DNA of 64,000 nucleotides from Neorhizobium sp. NCHU2750 (GTDB taxonomy: Bacteria; Pseudomonadota; Alphaproteobacteria; Rhizobiales; Rhizobiaceae): NCBI RefSeq assembly GCF_003597675.1, contig NZ_CP030830.1, forward strand, positions 186,001-250,000, written 5' to 3'. Each line of letters starts with the position of its first letter. Positions within the stretch are counted from its first letter, which is position 1. The notes beneath the pieces were generated by a model, which was not told the DNA's origin, searched no databases, and saw only the letters and a program-made list of their open reading frames with translations. The position numbers were made by a program, and so were the translations under genes. Positions 8,533 through 18,131 of this stretch are shown one piece after another.

Positions 8533-9687
8533 ATGCAAGATGAGACTAGGATCATCTCGGCCGAAGCGCTGGTTTTTCGTGTGCCGCTGGCAAAACCGGT
8601 CTCGACCTCGTTCGGCACCATGCTCGACCGCCCGGCGGTCTTCGTGCGCCTCGAGGACGATCGCGGCACGGTCGGCTGGGGCGAGATCTGGTGCAACTGG
8701 CCGGCCTGTGGTGCCGAACACCGGGCGCGCCTGCTTGTCAGCGATATCGCGCCGCGTGTTATCGGAAAACCTCTGCCGCCTCCATCGGAACTCTTCCGGC
8801 AATTGACGGCGTCGACCGAAATTCTCGTCCTGCAGACCGGCGAGGTCGGCCCTTATGCGCAGGTTATTGCCGGTTTCGACATGGCCTATTGGGATCTGAC
8901 GGCACGCCGTTCCGGTTTGTCATTGGCGAGGGCGATTAGCGACACGGCCACCGGCCGGGTACGCGCCTATGCCAGCGGCATCCATATTCTTGATGCGGAA
9001 CGCATGGTGGCCGAGGCTCGCTCCGCTGGGTATCGCGATTTCAAGGTGAAGGTCGGTTTCGATTTCGACCGTGATCTCGATCTTCTGCGCCGCCTGCATG
9101 CTGATCTCCGCCCCGGCGAGACGCTGCATGCCGACGCAAACCAGGGTTTTTCCGCCGAACAGGCCCGCGCCTTTTTACGCGCGACAGACAATCTTGGCCT
9201 CGGCTGGATGGAAGAACCGGTGCGGGTGGACTCTTCCGAAACTCTCTGGGCGGATCTTGCCGGGTTCACATCGACGCCGCTGGCCGGTGGTGAGAACCTG
9301 ATCGGCGAGGCGGCCTTCCATTCCGCTATCGAAGCCGGCAGCCTCGCCGTCATCCAGCCCGATGCGGCGAAATGGGGCGGGCCGAGCGGCTGTTTTGCTG
9401 TTGCGCAGGCCGCCCGCGCAGCCGGAAGACGGTATTGCCCGCATTTCCTCGGAGCCGGCATTGGGCTGGTAGCCTCAGCCCATATTCTCGCGGCTGCCGG
9501 TGGGGACGGCATGCTGGAGATCGACGTCAATCCCAATCCGCTGCGCGATGCCATCCAGCCACGCTGGCCGGTGGTTCACGACGGCTGGGTCGAGTTGCCG
9601 GAAGGTGAGGGGCTCGGTGTCGAGCCGGATCTGCAACAACTGGCGCCCTTCGAGACGATGCGGCTTGTTGCGGAACAGCGGACGTGA
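8533..9687 (+). CDS. Enolase-superfamily sugar-acid dehydratase (mandelate racemase/muconate lactonizing type)
   Basis: Protein of 384 residues with both enolase-superfamily domains. Barrel residues are visible: the KxK pair K171/K173, metal ligands D201 (DAN), E228 (MEEP) and E254 (GGEN), D277/K280, and a catalytic histidine at H304 (PHFLG). This layout suits acid-sugar dehydratases that abstract a proton next to a carboxylate. It could dehydrate an aldonate made by the SDR or zinc dehydrogenase. Its stop overlaps the start of the TauE-like gene at 9684, which argues for co-expression with the exporter. The precise acid sugar is not predictable here. Confidence 0.85.
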   Translation: MQDETRIISAEALVFRVPLAKPVSTSFGTMLDRPAVFVRLEDDRGTVGWGEIWCNWPACGAEHRARLLVSDIAPRVIGKPLPPPSELFRQLTASTEILVLQTGEVGPYAQVIAGFDMAYWDLTARRSGLSLARAISDTATGRVRAYASGIHILDAERMVAEARSAGYRDFKVKVGFDFDRDLDLLRRLHADLRPGETLHADANQGFSAEQARAFLRATDNLGLGWMEEPVRVDSSETLWADLAGFTSTPLAGGENLIGEAAFHSAIEAGSLAVIQPDAAKWGGPSGCFAVAQAARAAGRRYCPHFLGAGIGLVASAHILAAAGGDGMLEIDVNPNPLRDAIQPRWPVVHDGWVELPEGEGLGVEPDLQQLAPFETMRLVAEQRT

Positions 9688-10439
9688 TGCCTTCAGGCGG
9701 CATCGCCCTTTTCATCCTTCTGTCTTTCGTCGCCGCCTATATGCAGACGCTGACCGGTTTTGCCTTCGGCCTGCTTTTGATGGGTGCGGTGGCTTTGACC
9801 GGGCTCATCCCCCTGCCGGAAGCCGCGATCATCGTCAGCCTGCTGACACTCGCCAACGCATTGATGGTTCTGGTCAAAGGATGGCGGGAAATCGCCCGAA
9901 AACCGTTCCTGCTATCGCTTTGCGGCGCCATTCCGCTGATCTTGGTCGGCTATGTGCTTCTCGACTTGCTGGCCTCGTCGTCGCTCGCCGCCCTGCGGCT
10001 GATCCTCGGCCTCGTCATCATCGTCTCCAGCCTGCAGCTGATCTTCAGGCCCAGTCCGCGTGAAACCCTGTCCTCGGGGCCGAGCTTCGTGTTCTTCGGC
10101 GCGCTTGGCGGCATCATGGGCGGGTTGTTTTCCACCGCCGGGCCACCGCTCGTCTATCATCTCTATCGGCAACCGCTGCCGCACAGCACGATCCGTGAAA
10201 CGTTGGTGGCGGTGTTTTCGATCAATGCCATGTTCCGCCTCGTGCTGGTAACGGCTTCGGGAGAGCTGCCGTCCCATGCGATCGTCTGGGCTGCCGCCGG
10301 CCTGCCAAGCGTGTTGATCGCCACCTATGCTGCCCGTCGCTGGCCGCCGCCTCTGTCACCAGCGGCTCTCCGGCGACTGGCTTTTGTCCTACTGCTGATG
10401 TCGGGATTATCGCTGGCCCTGCCGGTGATAATGGGATGA
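9684..10439 (+). CDS. TauE/SafE-family sulfite/organosulfonate exporter
   Basis: Polytopic membrane protein of 251 residues with about seven or eight hydrophobic helices and the internal duplication typical of TauE/SafE (DUF81) transporters. Characterised relatives export sulfite, sulfoacetate or related anions produced during organosulfonate degradation. Here it overlaps the dehydratase gene and precedes the formylglycine-generating enzyme. This suggests that the pathway releases a sulfur oxyanion or a C2/C3 sulfonate that must leave the cell. Some family members have unrelated roles, so the substrate remains an inference. Confidence 0.85.
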   Translation: MMPSGGIALFILLSFVAAYMQTLTGFAFGLLLMGAVALTGLIPLPEAAIIVSLLTLANALMVLVKGWREIARKPFLLSLCGAIPLILVGYVLLDLLASSSLAALRLILGLVIIVSSLQLIFRPSPRETLSSGPSFVFFGALGGIMGGLFSTAGPPLVYHLYRQPLPHSTIRETLVAVFSINAMFRLVLVTASGELPSHAIVWAAAGLPSVLIATYAARRWPPPLSPAALRRLAFVLLLMSGLSLALPVIMG

Positions 10440-10505
10440 AGTGTTGTATCACGCGCCTCGACGGCTGATATAGGCCTCTGGTTGGAGTGCTTTCGGGAGA
10501 TTGGC

Positions 10506-11444
10506 ATGGAGGGATGTTGTTCAGGAGCGGCGCGAAATGGGCAAGGTTTAGCGCCGACCGAAACGGCAGGTTCCAGCATCCGTGGCCGGCCGGGCCAGAC
10601 GATTGCAGTCAAGGGCGGCGAGAGCTTTGTCGGCACCGACGATCCGGTGATATCCGGCGATGGCGAAGGGCCGGCGCGAAAGATCCTGCTTCAGGATTTT
10701 CATCTTGAGGTCGAGACGGTGACGGTGCACCGTTTTGCCGAATTCGTCGAGGCAACGGGGCATGTGACGGAATCGGAACGGTTCGGCATGTCGGCCGTGT
10801 TCGCACCGCTCCTGAAGGATCAGGGCATGGTGACCGGCGGTGTCGTCAACACGCCCTGGTGGACCCGGATCGATGGCGCGAGCTGGAAGAAGCCGGAAGG
10901 GCCGGGCAGTTCGATCGACGACCGGCTGGACCATCCGGTAACGCAGGTTTCGTGGAATGATGCGGTCGCCTTTGCCACTTGGGTCGGCGGGCGCCTGCCG
11001 AGCGAAGCGGAATGGGAGCATGCGGCGCGTGGCGGCAACCGGCGCCGGCGGTTTGCCTGGGGTGACGAGGAACCAACCGACGAAAAGACTTTTTGCAATA
11101 TCTGGCAGGGTGAGTTTCCGCGCCACAACACCCTTGCCGACGGTTATTTCGGCACGGCGCCGGCGCGCAGTTTCGAGCCGAGCGAGGCGGGCTTCTACAA
11201 TCTGGCCGGCAATGTCTGGGAATGGAGCGCTGACGCCTTCAAGGTTCGCTCGCTCTCCAAGGCGGCAAAGCTGCGCAACGACCAGGCGAAAAAATCCGCC
11301 GACAAGGTTTTGAAGGGTGGCTCGTTCCTTTGCCACAAGAGCTATTGTTATCGCTACCGGATCGCCGCCCGCATGGGCCTCTCCGCCGATAGCGCGGGCA
11401 GCAATACTGGCTTTCGTGTCGCTTATGATCGCCTGCCGTTGTGA
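10506..11444 (+). CDS. Formylglycine-generating enzyme (sulfatase-modifying factor)
   Basis: FGE-sulfatase-family protein, 312 residues from the ATG at 10506 (GGGAGA five bases upstream; an in-frame start at 10482 lacks this). The C-terminal signature GGSFLCHKSYCYRYR contains the active-site cysteine pair C276 and C281, matching the copper-dependent oxygen-using FGEs and not merely the non-catalytic FGE-fold proteins. The enzyme converts the cysteine of the CxPSR motif in sulfatases to formylglycine. The two sulfatases at 12269 and 15033 both carry that motif and are its obvious clients. It is convergent with the SDR at 11452-12123, seven bases away. Confidence 0.92.
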   Translation: MEGCCSGAARNGQGLAPTETAGSSIRGRPGQTIAVKGGESFVGTDDPVISGDGEGPARKILLQDFHLEVETVTVHRFAEFVEATGHVTESERFGMSAVFAPLLKDQGMVTGGVVNTPWWTRIDGASWKKPEGPGSSIDDRLDHPVTQVSWNDAVAFATWVGGRLPSEAEWEHAARGGNRRRRFAWGDEEPTDEKTFCNIWQGEFPRHNTLADGYFGTAPARSFEPSEAGFYNLAGNVWEWSADAFKVRSLSKAAKLRNDQAKKSADKVLKGGSFLCHKSYCYRYRIAARMGLSADSAGSNTGFRVAYDRLPL

Positions 11445-11451
11445 GCAAAAT

Positions 11452-12123
11452 CTACCAGGGCAGGATCTGGCCGTTATAATTGTAGAATGTGCCGGTCTGG
11501 TGAGGTCCGGAATGGTCGATGACCTCGCGCATGCGGGAAACGCTTTCAGAGACGGTCATTCCACGGCCGCCGGTGGTAGCCACATTGCCAGGATGGATGC
11601 CGAGCACGCAGATCTGGCGCGGACCGAGATCGATCGCGAGGCTTTTCATCACCATGTTGAGGCCGGCCTTGGACGAGCGGTAGGCATAGGATTTTCCGGT
11701 ATTGTTGAGGGAAATCGAGCCCATGCGGCTGGTGACGAAGGCGATCACCTTCTGCTCGCTGCCCGCCACATGCGCGGCAAACGCCTTCGAGATGACGAAG
11801 GGGGCAATCAGGTTGACCTCCAGTATCTGTCGCCAGAGTTCTGTATCCGTGCCCTCGAGCGGCGGATGCGGGCCGGGAATGCCGGCATTGTTGATGAGAA
11901 TGTCGATTGCCGTCCCGTGCAGCCGTGTCGCGAGCGCAAGAACCGCGCTTTCGTCGGTTACGTCGAGTTTTTCGACTTCGATATTCGCAATGTTCGGATG
12001 GCCGGAGGAAAAAGCGTCAGGGTCGAGGCAGGTGGCGATCACCCGGTCTCCCTTTTCGGCATATTGAAGCGCGAATTCCTCGCCGAGGCCGCGGTCGCAG
12101 CCGGTGATCAGCACGGTTGCCAT
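11452..12123 (-). CDS. Short-chain dehydrogenase (C-factor-like SDR)
   Basis: SDR of 223 residues with TGCDRGLG near the N-terminus, NNAG in the middle and YxxxK in SYAYRSSKAG. It resembles the small NAD-binding C-factor / sniffer-type carbonyl reductases, not the sugar SDR at 7777. It is the only minus-strand gene between the FGE and the first sulfatase, with its promoter in the 12124-12268 gap shared with the sulfatase. Its role in the cluster is not evident from sequence. Confidence 0.8.
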   Translation of the reverse strand: MATVLITGCDRGLGEEFALQYAEKGDRVIATCLDPDAFSSGHPNIANIEVEKLDVTDESAVLALATRLHGTAIDILINNAGIPGPHPPLEGTDTELWRQILEVNLIAPFVISKAFAAHVAGSEQKVIAFVTSRMGSISLNNTGKSYAYRSSKAGLNMVMKSLAIDLGPRQICVLGIHPGNVATTGGRGMTVSESVSRMREVIDHSGPHQTGTFYNYNGQILPW

Positions 12124-12268
12124 CGGTTCTCCCTTGTCCCTTAGGCCGGTGATGCCGTGTTAGAGGCTTTTCGCTGCCGGGCATAGCGGATAGTTGTGGG
12201 TGCAGGAGCGGTCGGGGAGGCCGTTATCGCAGGCAGGCATGGCAATAGGCATGAACGGGAGGAAAGAC

Positions 12269-13765
12269 GTGTCAGACAGCAGCAAGAAGCCGAACATCAT
12301 TTTCGTCATAACTGATCAGCAGCGGTTCGACACGATCGCCGCCGGCGGTTTTGCCTATATGAAGACGCCCAATCTCGACCGCATGGTGCGCGAAGGCACC
12401 TATTTCCGACAGACCTACGTCACCTCGCCCTCCTGCGCGCCATCACGCGCGAGCCTGTTCACCGGCGTCTATCCGCATACGAACGGTGTCTTTCGCAATG
12501 ACGAGCCCTGGGCGTTCAGCTGGGTGCAGCTGATGGCGGATGCCGGCTATCGCTGCGTCAATGTCGGCAAGATGCATACGTCTCCGTTCGAAGATTCTTT
12601 CGGTTTCCATGAGCGGCATGTGGTGGAAAACAAGGACCGAGCCACCGCCCGCCTGCCGTTCTTTCTCGACCAGTGGGACAAGGCGATCTGGACGCGGGGT
12701 TTCGAAAAACCGAGCCGCGTCACCTATCGCCGGCGCGAGGATTACAAATCCTCCCTCGGCGCCTTCGTCTGGAGCCTTCCCGAAGACCTGCATTCCGACA
12801 ATTTCGTTTCCGCGCTCGCCCAGATGTGGCTCGACGCCTATACCGGAAACGAGCCCTTTTTCCTACAGATCGGCATTCCCGGCCCGCATCCGCCCTATGA
12901 TCCGACCCAGGAATACCTGGACATGTATGCGGATGCCGAGCTGCCGGAGCCGATCCTCAGTGCCGAGGATATCGAAGCCCAGCCAGCGGCGCTAAAGGTG
13001 CTGCGCGGCCAGCATCTTGCCGTCGATCACGATGCGGTCGTGCATCTGCCGGATCCGACGAAGGAGCAGACGCGCCGGCAAAGGCAGCATTATTTCGCCA
13101 ATGTCTCGATGATCGATACGCAGATGGGCAAGCTGATCGAGGCGGTGGAGCGGCGCGGCGTCCTTGACGATACGATCATCATCTTCACCTCCGACCATGG
13201 AGACAGCCTGAACGACCACGGGCACAGCCAGAAATGGTCGATGTATGAACACAGCGTCCGGGTACCGGCGATCGTCTGGGCGCCGGGCAAGGTAGCGGAA
13301 GGCAGGGTGGTGGACGACCTCGTCTCGCTCTTCGATTTCGCGCCGACCATTCTGGACATGGCCGGCGTGCCGGTGCCGGACTGGATGGAGGCGCAGTCGC
13401 TGATGCCCTATCTCAACGGCGAGGACTGCACGCCCCGGAAATACGTCTTTTCCGAACATGCCGGCGACCGGATTTTCAGCGGCACCACATTCATGACGAT
13501 GATCCGCAGCGAACGATACAAGCTGGTGCATTTCGTTGACAGCGATGAGGGGCAGCTGTTCGACATGCAGGCGGATCCGACCGAGGTGAACAATCTCTGG
13601 TCCGACCCGGCAGCTCGGGCGATAAAACAGGAGCTGATCAACGCGATCCTCACCTGGCGCATCGAAAGCGCGCTGAAGACGCAAGGGTGGACGCTCGCCA
13701 GCGTAAAACTCGGCGCCAATTCCAGCCGCACGCCGGAAAGCAGGTCTAGGCAGGGCGGGGCATGA
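12269..13765 (+). CDS. Sulfatase, formylglycine (Cys) type
   Basis: Type I sulfatase (alkaline-phosphatase superfamily), 498 residues when started from the GTG at 12269, which follows a strong GGGAGGAAA. Metal-binding DQQR lies near the N-terminus, and the maturation motif is CAPSR with the modified cysteine at C56. The later segment FTSDHGDSLNDHG gives metal ligands. There is no signal peptide, so the enzyme is probably cytoplasmic, acting after import. Arylsulfatase/choline-sulfatase/sugar-sulfatase functions are all possible. The paralogue at 15033 shares the same layout, suggesting two positions or two sulfate esters on one substrate. Confidence 0.9.
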   Translation: MSDSSKKPNIIFVITDQQRFDTIAAGGFAYMKTPNLDRMVREGTYFRQTYVTSPSCAPSRASLFTGVYPHTNGVFRNDEPWAFSWVQLMADAGYRCVNVGKMHTSPFEDSFGFHERHVVENKDRATARLPFFLDQWDKAIWTRGFEKPSRVTYRRREDYKSSLGAFVWSLPEDLHSDNFVSALAQMWLDAYTGNEPFFLQIGIPGPHPPYDPTQEYLDMYADAELPEPILSAEDIEAQPAALKVLRGQHLAVDHDAVVHLPDPTKEQTRRQRQHYFANVSMIDTQMGKLIEAVERRGVLDDTIIIFTSDHGDSLNDHGHSQKWSMYEHSVRVPAIVWAPGKVAEGRVVDDLVSLFDFAPTILDMAGVPVPDWMEAQSLMPYLNGEDCTPRKYVFSEHAGDRIFSGTTFMTMIRSERYKLVHFVDSDEGQLFDMQADPTEVNNLWSDPAARAIKQELINAILTWRIESALKTQGWTLASVKLGANSSRTPESRSRQGGA

Positions 13766-13769
13766 GTGC

Positions 13770-14840
13770 CTAGGCTGGGCCCTGCCTTGTGCTGTCGCGC
13801 AACACCAGCTGCCAGTCCACGACCGTCGTCTGCGGTTCGCCGCCATTGATGCGGGCGAAAATCGCGTCGGCGGTGAGGCGGCCGATCTTTTCGCGGTCGG
13901 GGCGGATGGTGGTGAGCGGCGGGGTGACGCAGGCTGCCGCCTCGTTGTCGCCGAAAGCGATCACGCCGATATCTTCGGGCACGCGTCTGCCGCGTTTGCG
14001 CAGCGCTCTCAGGACACCGAAGGCGATGATGTCGCTGTTGCAGGCGATCGCATCGATATCGGGGTGGTTTTCGAGCAGGTCTTCGGCCAGCCTTTCGCCA
14101 AGATCCGGGCTGCCGCCCTGCTGTGCTGTGCGTTTGGCGATCGGCGCGAGGCCGGCCTTCTCGGCTTCCGTTTCCAGACCGATAAGACGTTTTTGCGCGC
14201 GCCGATCGTTTTCGCGCAGGCTGCCGACGAAGGCGAGTTTCTTGTAACCCTGGTCGATAAGGTGTCTCGCCTGTGCCGCGCCGACGGCGCGATGGTCGAA
14301 ACCGATCGCGGTGTCGATTACGCTGCCGTCCGTATCCCACATCTCGATGATCGGAATGCCGGAGGCTTTCAGCAACTCGACGACTTTGGGTGGATGATCG
14401 ACGCCGATGATCGCCACGGCCGCCGGCCGCCAGCTGAGGATCGAGCGCACCAGCTTCACTTCCTGCTCGGGATTGTAACGGGTATTGGCCAGCATGACCT
14501 GCAGGTCGCGTTCGAGCAGCGAAGATTGCAGCGTATCGATGATACTCGCGAATTCCGAATAATAGAGCGAGGTGACGACGACGCCGACGATATCGGTGCG
14601 CATGCCCGAAAGACCGCCGGCCAGCCGGTTCGGCACATAGTTCAGCTCTTCCATCGCCGTATTGATGCGCTTGCGCAATTCGGCGCGCACCGTGTTCGGC
14701 GCCCGCAAGGCCCGCGACACCGTGTTGACGGAGACACCGACCTTTTCGGCGATCGAGGCGAGCGTCGGCACAGGGCGGGTCTCCCGCTCAGTATCGGGCT
14801 TGTTCCCGTCAAGGCGCTTGTTATCCATGTCGATCGTCAT
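13770..14840 (-). CDS. LacI-family transcriptional regulator
   Basis: LacI regulator of 356 residues with a 26-residue N-terminal extension before the HTH (TLASIAEKVGVSVNTVSRAL). The hinge and sugar-binding effector domain follow (VGVVVTSLYYSEF). A second in-frame methionine (MDNK) is possible. It lies between the two sulfatase genes, convergent with the first and divergent from the second. A palindromic site at 14905-14921 lies in the shared upstream region. It likely controls the second sulfatase and the taurine-type ABC transporter, as a second regulator besides the one at the left edge. Confidence 0.9.
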   Translation of the reverse strand: MTIDMDNKRLDGNKPDTERETRPVPTLASIAEKVGVSVNTVSRALRAPNTVRAELRKRINTAMEELNYVPNRLAGGLSGMRTDIVGVVVTSLYYSEFASIIDTLQSSLLERDLQVMLANTRYNPEQEVKLVRSILSWRPAAVAIIGVDHPPKVVELLKASGIPIIEMWDTDGSVIDTAIGFDHRAVGAAQARHLIDQGYKKLAFVGSLRENDRRAQKRLIGLETEAEKAGLAPIAKRTAQQGGSPDLGERLAEDLLENHPDIDAIACNSDIIAFGVLRALRKRGRRVPEDIGVIAFGDNEAAACVTPPLTTIRPDREKIGRLTADAIFARINGGEPQTTVVDWQLVLRDSTRQGPA

Positions 14841-14904
14841 AGGTCATAACCTGCCGGATACGCTTTTATTCGCAGACACGAGATTGATCGGAACGGTGAG
14901 AGTG

Positions 14905-14921
14905 ATCGTTGCGTTAACGAT
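14905..14921. promoter_or_regulatory. Candidate operator between LacI regulator and second sulfatase
   Basis: Inverted repeat ATCGTT-N5-AACGAT containing the 8-bp palindrome CGTTAACG (14912-14919), in the 192-bp divergent region. The TTAACG core resembles LacI-family operators, but the arms are short, so confidence is moderate. It differs from the TGTAAC operators at the left edge, consistent with separate regulators. Confidence 0.45.
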
Positions 14922-15032
14922 AACTTTGTGCCATCAATTGCCGTGAGAGGCAAGTAAAAGGCGGGAAGAGGGCCTTTTGCCTGATGGAAATGGCCGTCGT
15001 AGGCACGCTTGCGACGGAGAGGAGCAGGATTG

Positions 15033-16469
15033 ATGGCTGACAGGCCGAACATCATTTTGATCATGACCGATCAGCAGCGTTACGATTCCATCGCAGCGCT
15101 CGGTTACCCCTATGCCCATACCCCGAATATCGACGCGATGATCGAAAAGGGCGTGGCGCTGACCAATTGCCACATCACCGCGCCGAGCTGCGTGCCCTCG
15201 CGCGCGAGCCTGTTCACCGGCTATTATCCGCATACGACCGGCGTGCTCGCCAATGGCCAGAAATGGCAGCATACCTGGGTCGAGAGCCTGCGCGACGCCG
15301 GTTATCGCTGCGTCAATGTCGGCAAGATGCACACCATTCCCTACAATTCCGACAGCGGTTTTCACGAACGTTACGTGGTGGAAAACAAGGACCGCTACAT
15401 GGAAGGGCGCTGGTATTTCGACGAATGGGACAAGGCGCTCGCCGCCAATGGTCTCGTTAAACAGCAGCGCGAATTTTATCGCGAGCGGGAGGATTATCGG
15501 GAAAGGCTCGGCTGTTTCGACTGGAAACTGCCGGAGGCGCTGCATTCCGACGCCTTTGTTGGCAATATGGCCAAGTGGTGGGTGGAGACCTATCCACCGA
15601 CCGAGCCGCTTTTCCTGCAGGTCGGTTTCCCCGGTCCGCATCCGCCCTTCGATCCGCCGGCGCATTACACGGAGCGTTACCTGAAGCGCAACGACCTGCC
15701 GCTGCCGAAGCCGACAAAAGAAGAACTCGACAGCCTGCACCAGGAGCTGAAGGACAAACGTCAGCACGATGTCGAGGTCGATCACGATTCCGTCGTCTGG
15801 AGCCTCGATCCGACCGAAGACCAGATGCAGCGGCTCTGGGCGCATTATCTCGGCAATGTGACGTTGATCGACGAGAAGGTCGGCGAGCTGCTCGCGTCGC
15901 TGAAGGAGCGCGGTTATCTGGAAGATGCGATCGTCATCTTCACCTCCGACCATGGCGAGTGCCTCGGCGAACACGGGCTGATCCAGAAATGGTCGATGTA
16001 TGATATCGTCACCCGCGTGCCGACGGTGATCTGGTCGACGTCGGGCCGTTTCGAAGGCGGCCGTACCGTCGATGGATTGTGCCAGCTTTTCGATCTCGGC
16101 CCGACCATTCTCGATTATGCCGGCATCACCCCGCCGAAGACGTTCGAGGCCAAAAGCCTGCGGCCGGCGCTGGAAGGAAAAGACTGGACGCCGCGCGCGC
16201 ACGTCTTCTGCGAACAGATCGGCGATGTGGCCATGGCCGGCGGCGTCGAATTTATGACCGGGGTGCGCAGCGACCGATGGAAGCTCGTGCATTTCAAGGG
16301 TTCGGCCGACGGTCAGCTGTTCGATCTCGAAAACGATCCGAAGGAGGTGAAAAACCTCTGGAGCGATCCGGCTTACGATGATCGCAAGCGCGAGCTTCTC
16401 GACGTGATGCGCGACTGGCTGATCGAATCCAATTTCAAGACACGGGATGTCATGGCGGCGGCACGCTAA
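15033..16469 (+). CDS. Sulfatase, formylglycine (Cys) type
   Basis: Second type I sulfatase, 478 residues from the ATG at 15033, which has GGAGAGGAGCAGG upstream; the in-frame start at 15009 is rejected. Motifs are MTDQQR near the N-terminus, CVPSR with modified cysteine C53, and FTSDHGECLGEHG for metal ligands. No signal peptide is seen. It is clearly paralogous to the sulfatase at 12269 (shared segments such as RCVNVGKMHT and GPHPP) but diverged in the central substrate region. It is followed by a taurine/nitrate-type ABC importer, hinting that the imported compound is a small sulfate ester. Confidence 0.9.
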   Translation: MADRPNIILIMTDQQRYDSIAALGYPYAHTPNIDAMIEKGVALTNCHITAPSCVPSRASLFTGYYPHTTGVLANGQKWQHTWVESLRDAGYRCVNVGKMHTIPYNSDSGFHERYVVENKDRYMEGRWYFDEWDKALAANGLVKQQREFYREREDYRERLGCFDWKLPEALHSDAFVGNMAKWWVETYPPTEPLFLQVGFPGPHPPFDPPAHYTERYLKRNDLPLPKPTKEELDSLHQELKDKRQHDVEVDHDSVVWSLDPTEDQMQRLWAHYLGNVTLIDEKVGELLASLKERGYLEDAIVIFTSDHGECLGEHGLIQKWSMYDIVTRVPTVIWSTSGRFEGGRTVDGLCQLFDLGPTILDYAGITPPKTFEAKSLRPALEGKDWTPRAHVFCEQIGDVAMAGGVEFMTGVRSDRWKLVHFKGSADGQLFDLENDPKEVKNLWSDPAYDDRKRELLDVMRDWLIESNFKTRDVMAAAR

Positions 16470-16511
16470 GCCGCTGCCGACGGACTGGCCAAAAGCTCGG
16501 GAGGAGTGATC

Positions 16512-17318
16512 TTGGCGGTGATGGAAAACGAAACGACACATCAAGGCGCAAGCGGGCTTTCCCCGTTATCGCGCCCCTTCGGCATGCTGACGATCAATAT
16601 CGTCGCCGTCGTCGTCGGCATCTTGCTCTGGGCGCTGGTGACGTCCTTCGGCGTGGTCGGGTTGCCGACACCGCTTGCGGTCGCCAAACAGGCGGTGATC
16701 CAGGCGGAAAACGGGCTTTTGTGGTCGGATGCGCTGGCCAGCCTCGGCCGCGTCTTCACCGGTTTTGCGCTCGGCATCCTCGTCGCCATCCCGGTCGGTT
16801 TCCTGATGGGCTGGTACAGAATAGCCCGCGCCATCATCGAGCCTTATGTGCAGTTCTTCCGCACCATTCCGCCGCTCGCCATCATTCCCCTGGCGATCGT
16901 GACGATGGGGATCGACGAGATGCCGAAGATTTTCGTTATCTTCCTCGCCTCGTTCCTGTCTTCCGTCGTCGCCACCTATCAGGGCGTCATCAGCGTCGAC
17001 AGGACGATGATCAATGCCGCCCGCGTGCTCGGCGCCAATGATTTCACCATCTTTCGCCGGGTCATCGTGCCGGCCTCGCTGCCCTATATCATGGTCGGCG
17101 TGCGCATCGGCCTCGGCTCATCCTGGTCGACCGTGGTTGCCGCCGAACTGATCGCCGCGCAATCCGGCCTCGGTTTTCGCATGCAGCAGGCGCAGCTCTA
17201 TTACGACCTTCCGACCATTTTCGTCAGCCTGATCTCGATCGGCATTCTGGGCCTGATCATGGATCGGATCGTCATGGCGATCGATGGTGTTCTGACCGCA
17301 TGGCAGGAGAAGCTATGA
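16512..17318 (+). CDS. Taurine/sulfonate/nitrate-type ABC transporter permease (SsuC/TauC family)
   Basis: Inner-membrane permease of about 268 residues. GGAGGA at 16500-16505 best fits a TTG start at 16512, although GTG 16506 or ATG 16521 are possible. About six hydrophobic helices and the EAA-like loop [18 protein letters not shown] place it in the SsuC/TauC/NrtB class. Its stop overlaps the ATPase start (ATGA). The whole module is permease - ATPase - binding protein, an order often found for aromatic or sulfonate importers, and it directly follows a sulfatase gene. Confidence 0.9.
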   Translation: MAVMENETTHQGASGLSPLSRPFGMLTINIVAVVVGILLWALVTSFGVVGLPTPLAVAKQAVIQAENGLLWSDALASLGRVFTGFALGILVAIPVGFLMGWYRIARAIIEPYVQFFRTIPPLAIIPLAIVTMGIDEMPKIFVIFLASFLSSVVATYQGVISVDRTMINAARVLGANDFTIFRRVIVPASLPYIMVGVRIGLGSSWSTVVAAELIAAQSGLGFRMQQAQLYYDLPTIFVSLISIGILGLIMDRIVMAIDGVLTAWQEKL

Positions 17319-18088
17319 CCCCGAAAATCTCGTTCAGAAACGTCCGCAAGACCTTCGACATCGCCGGCAAGACGGCGTTTACCGCGCTTGAAGGGCTCAA
17401 CCTCGATATCGAGGATGGTGAGTTCATCACCGTTGTCGGCCCCTCCGGCTGCGGCAAGTCGACGGCGATGAATATTGCTGCGGGCCTCACCATGCCGACA
17501 TCAGGACAGGTTCTCGTCGATAATGCACCGGTCAAGGGGCCGGGGCCTGAGCGGGGCGTGATTTTTCAGCAATATGCGCTGTTCCCCTGGCTGACGGTGC
17601 GCGAAAACGTCGAGTTCGGCTTGCAGATCTCGGGCAAGCCGAAGGCGGAGCGGCGGCGGATCGCCGATCACTTCATAGAGCTCGTCGGTCTCTCGGACTT
17701 TGCCAATTCGCTGCCAAAGACTTTGTCGGGCGGTATGAAGCAGCGTTGCGCAATTGCCCGCGCCTATGCGGTCAATCCGAAAATCCTGCTCATGGATGAG
17801 CCTTTCGGAGCACTGGATGCTTTGACCCGCGTCCAGCTTCAGGATCAGCTGCTTGCCATGTGGAGCAAGGAGCGGCGCACGGTGATGTTCATCACCCATG
17901 ATGTGGACGAGGCGGTCTATCTCGCGAGCCGCGTCATCGTCATGGCGGCGCGTCCGGGCCGGCTGCACAAAATCGTCAATGTCGATCTGCCTTATCCCCG
18001 CACAGAGGACATGCGGCTTTCGACCGAATTTTCAGAATTGCGCAACGAGGTCTGGCGGTCGGTCTATCACCCGGCCGCTGCCGCCTGA
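17315..18088 (+). CDS. Taurine/sulfonate/nitrate-type ABC transporter ATPase (SsuB/TauB family)
   Basis: ABC ATPase of 257 residues from the ATG at 17315 (GGAGAAGC upstream; overlaps the permease stop). Walker A is GPSGCGKST at residues 42-50, the signature LSGGMKQR and Walker B ILLMDEP follow. The LSGGMKQR form and lack of a TOBE domain distinguish it from the MalK-type ATPase at 4660 and match the SsuB/TauB/NrtD class. It couples with the permease at 16512 and the Tat-exported binding protein at 18132. Confidence 0.92.
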   Translation: MTPKISFRNVRKTFDIAGKTAFTALEGLNLDIEDGEFITVVGPSGCGKSTAMNIAAGLTMPTSGQVLVDNAPVKGPGPERGVIFQQYALFPWLTVRENVEFGLQISGKPKAERRRIADHFIELVGLSDFANSLPKTLSGGMKQRCAIARAYAVNPKILLMDEPFGALDALTRVQLQDQLLAMWSKERRTVMFITHDVDEAVYLASRVIVMAARPGRLHKIVNVDLPYPRTEDMRLSTEFSELRNEVWRSVYHPAAAA

Positions 18089-18131
18089 TCGCTGCGAAAG
18101 AATGCATCAGCCCGTCAAAGGAGGAATGACC

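Noticed and set aside
544..10439. Assignment as a complete sulfoquinovose (sulfo-EMP) pathway
   Set aside because: No sulfoquinovosidase, isomerase or sulfolactaldehyde reductase is present, and sulfatases imply sulfate esters, so only a broader organosulfur assignment is made.
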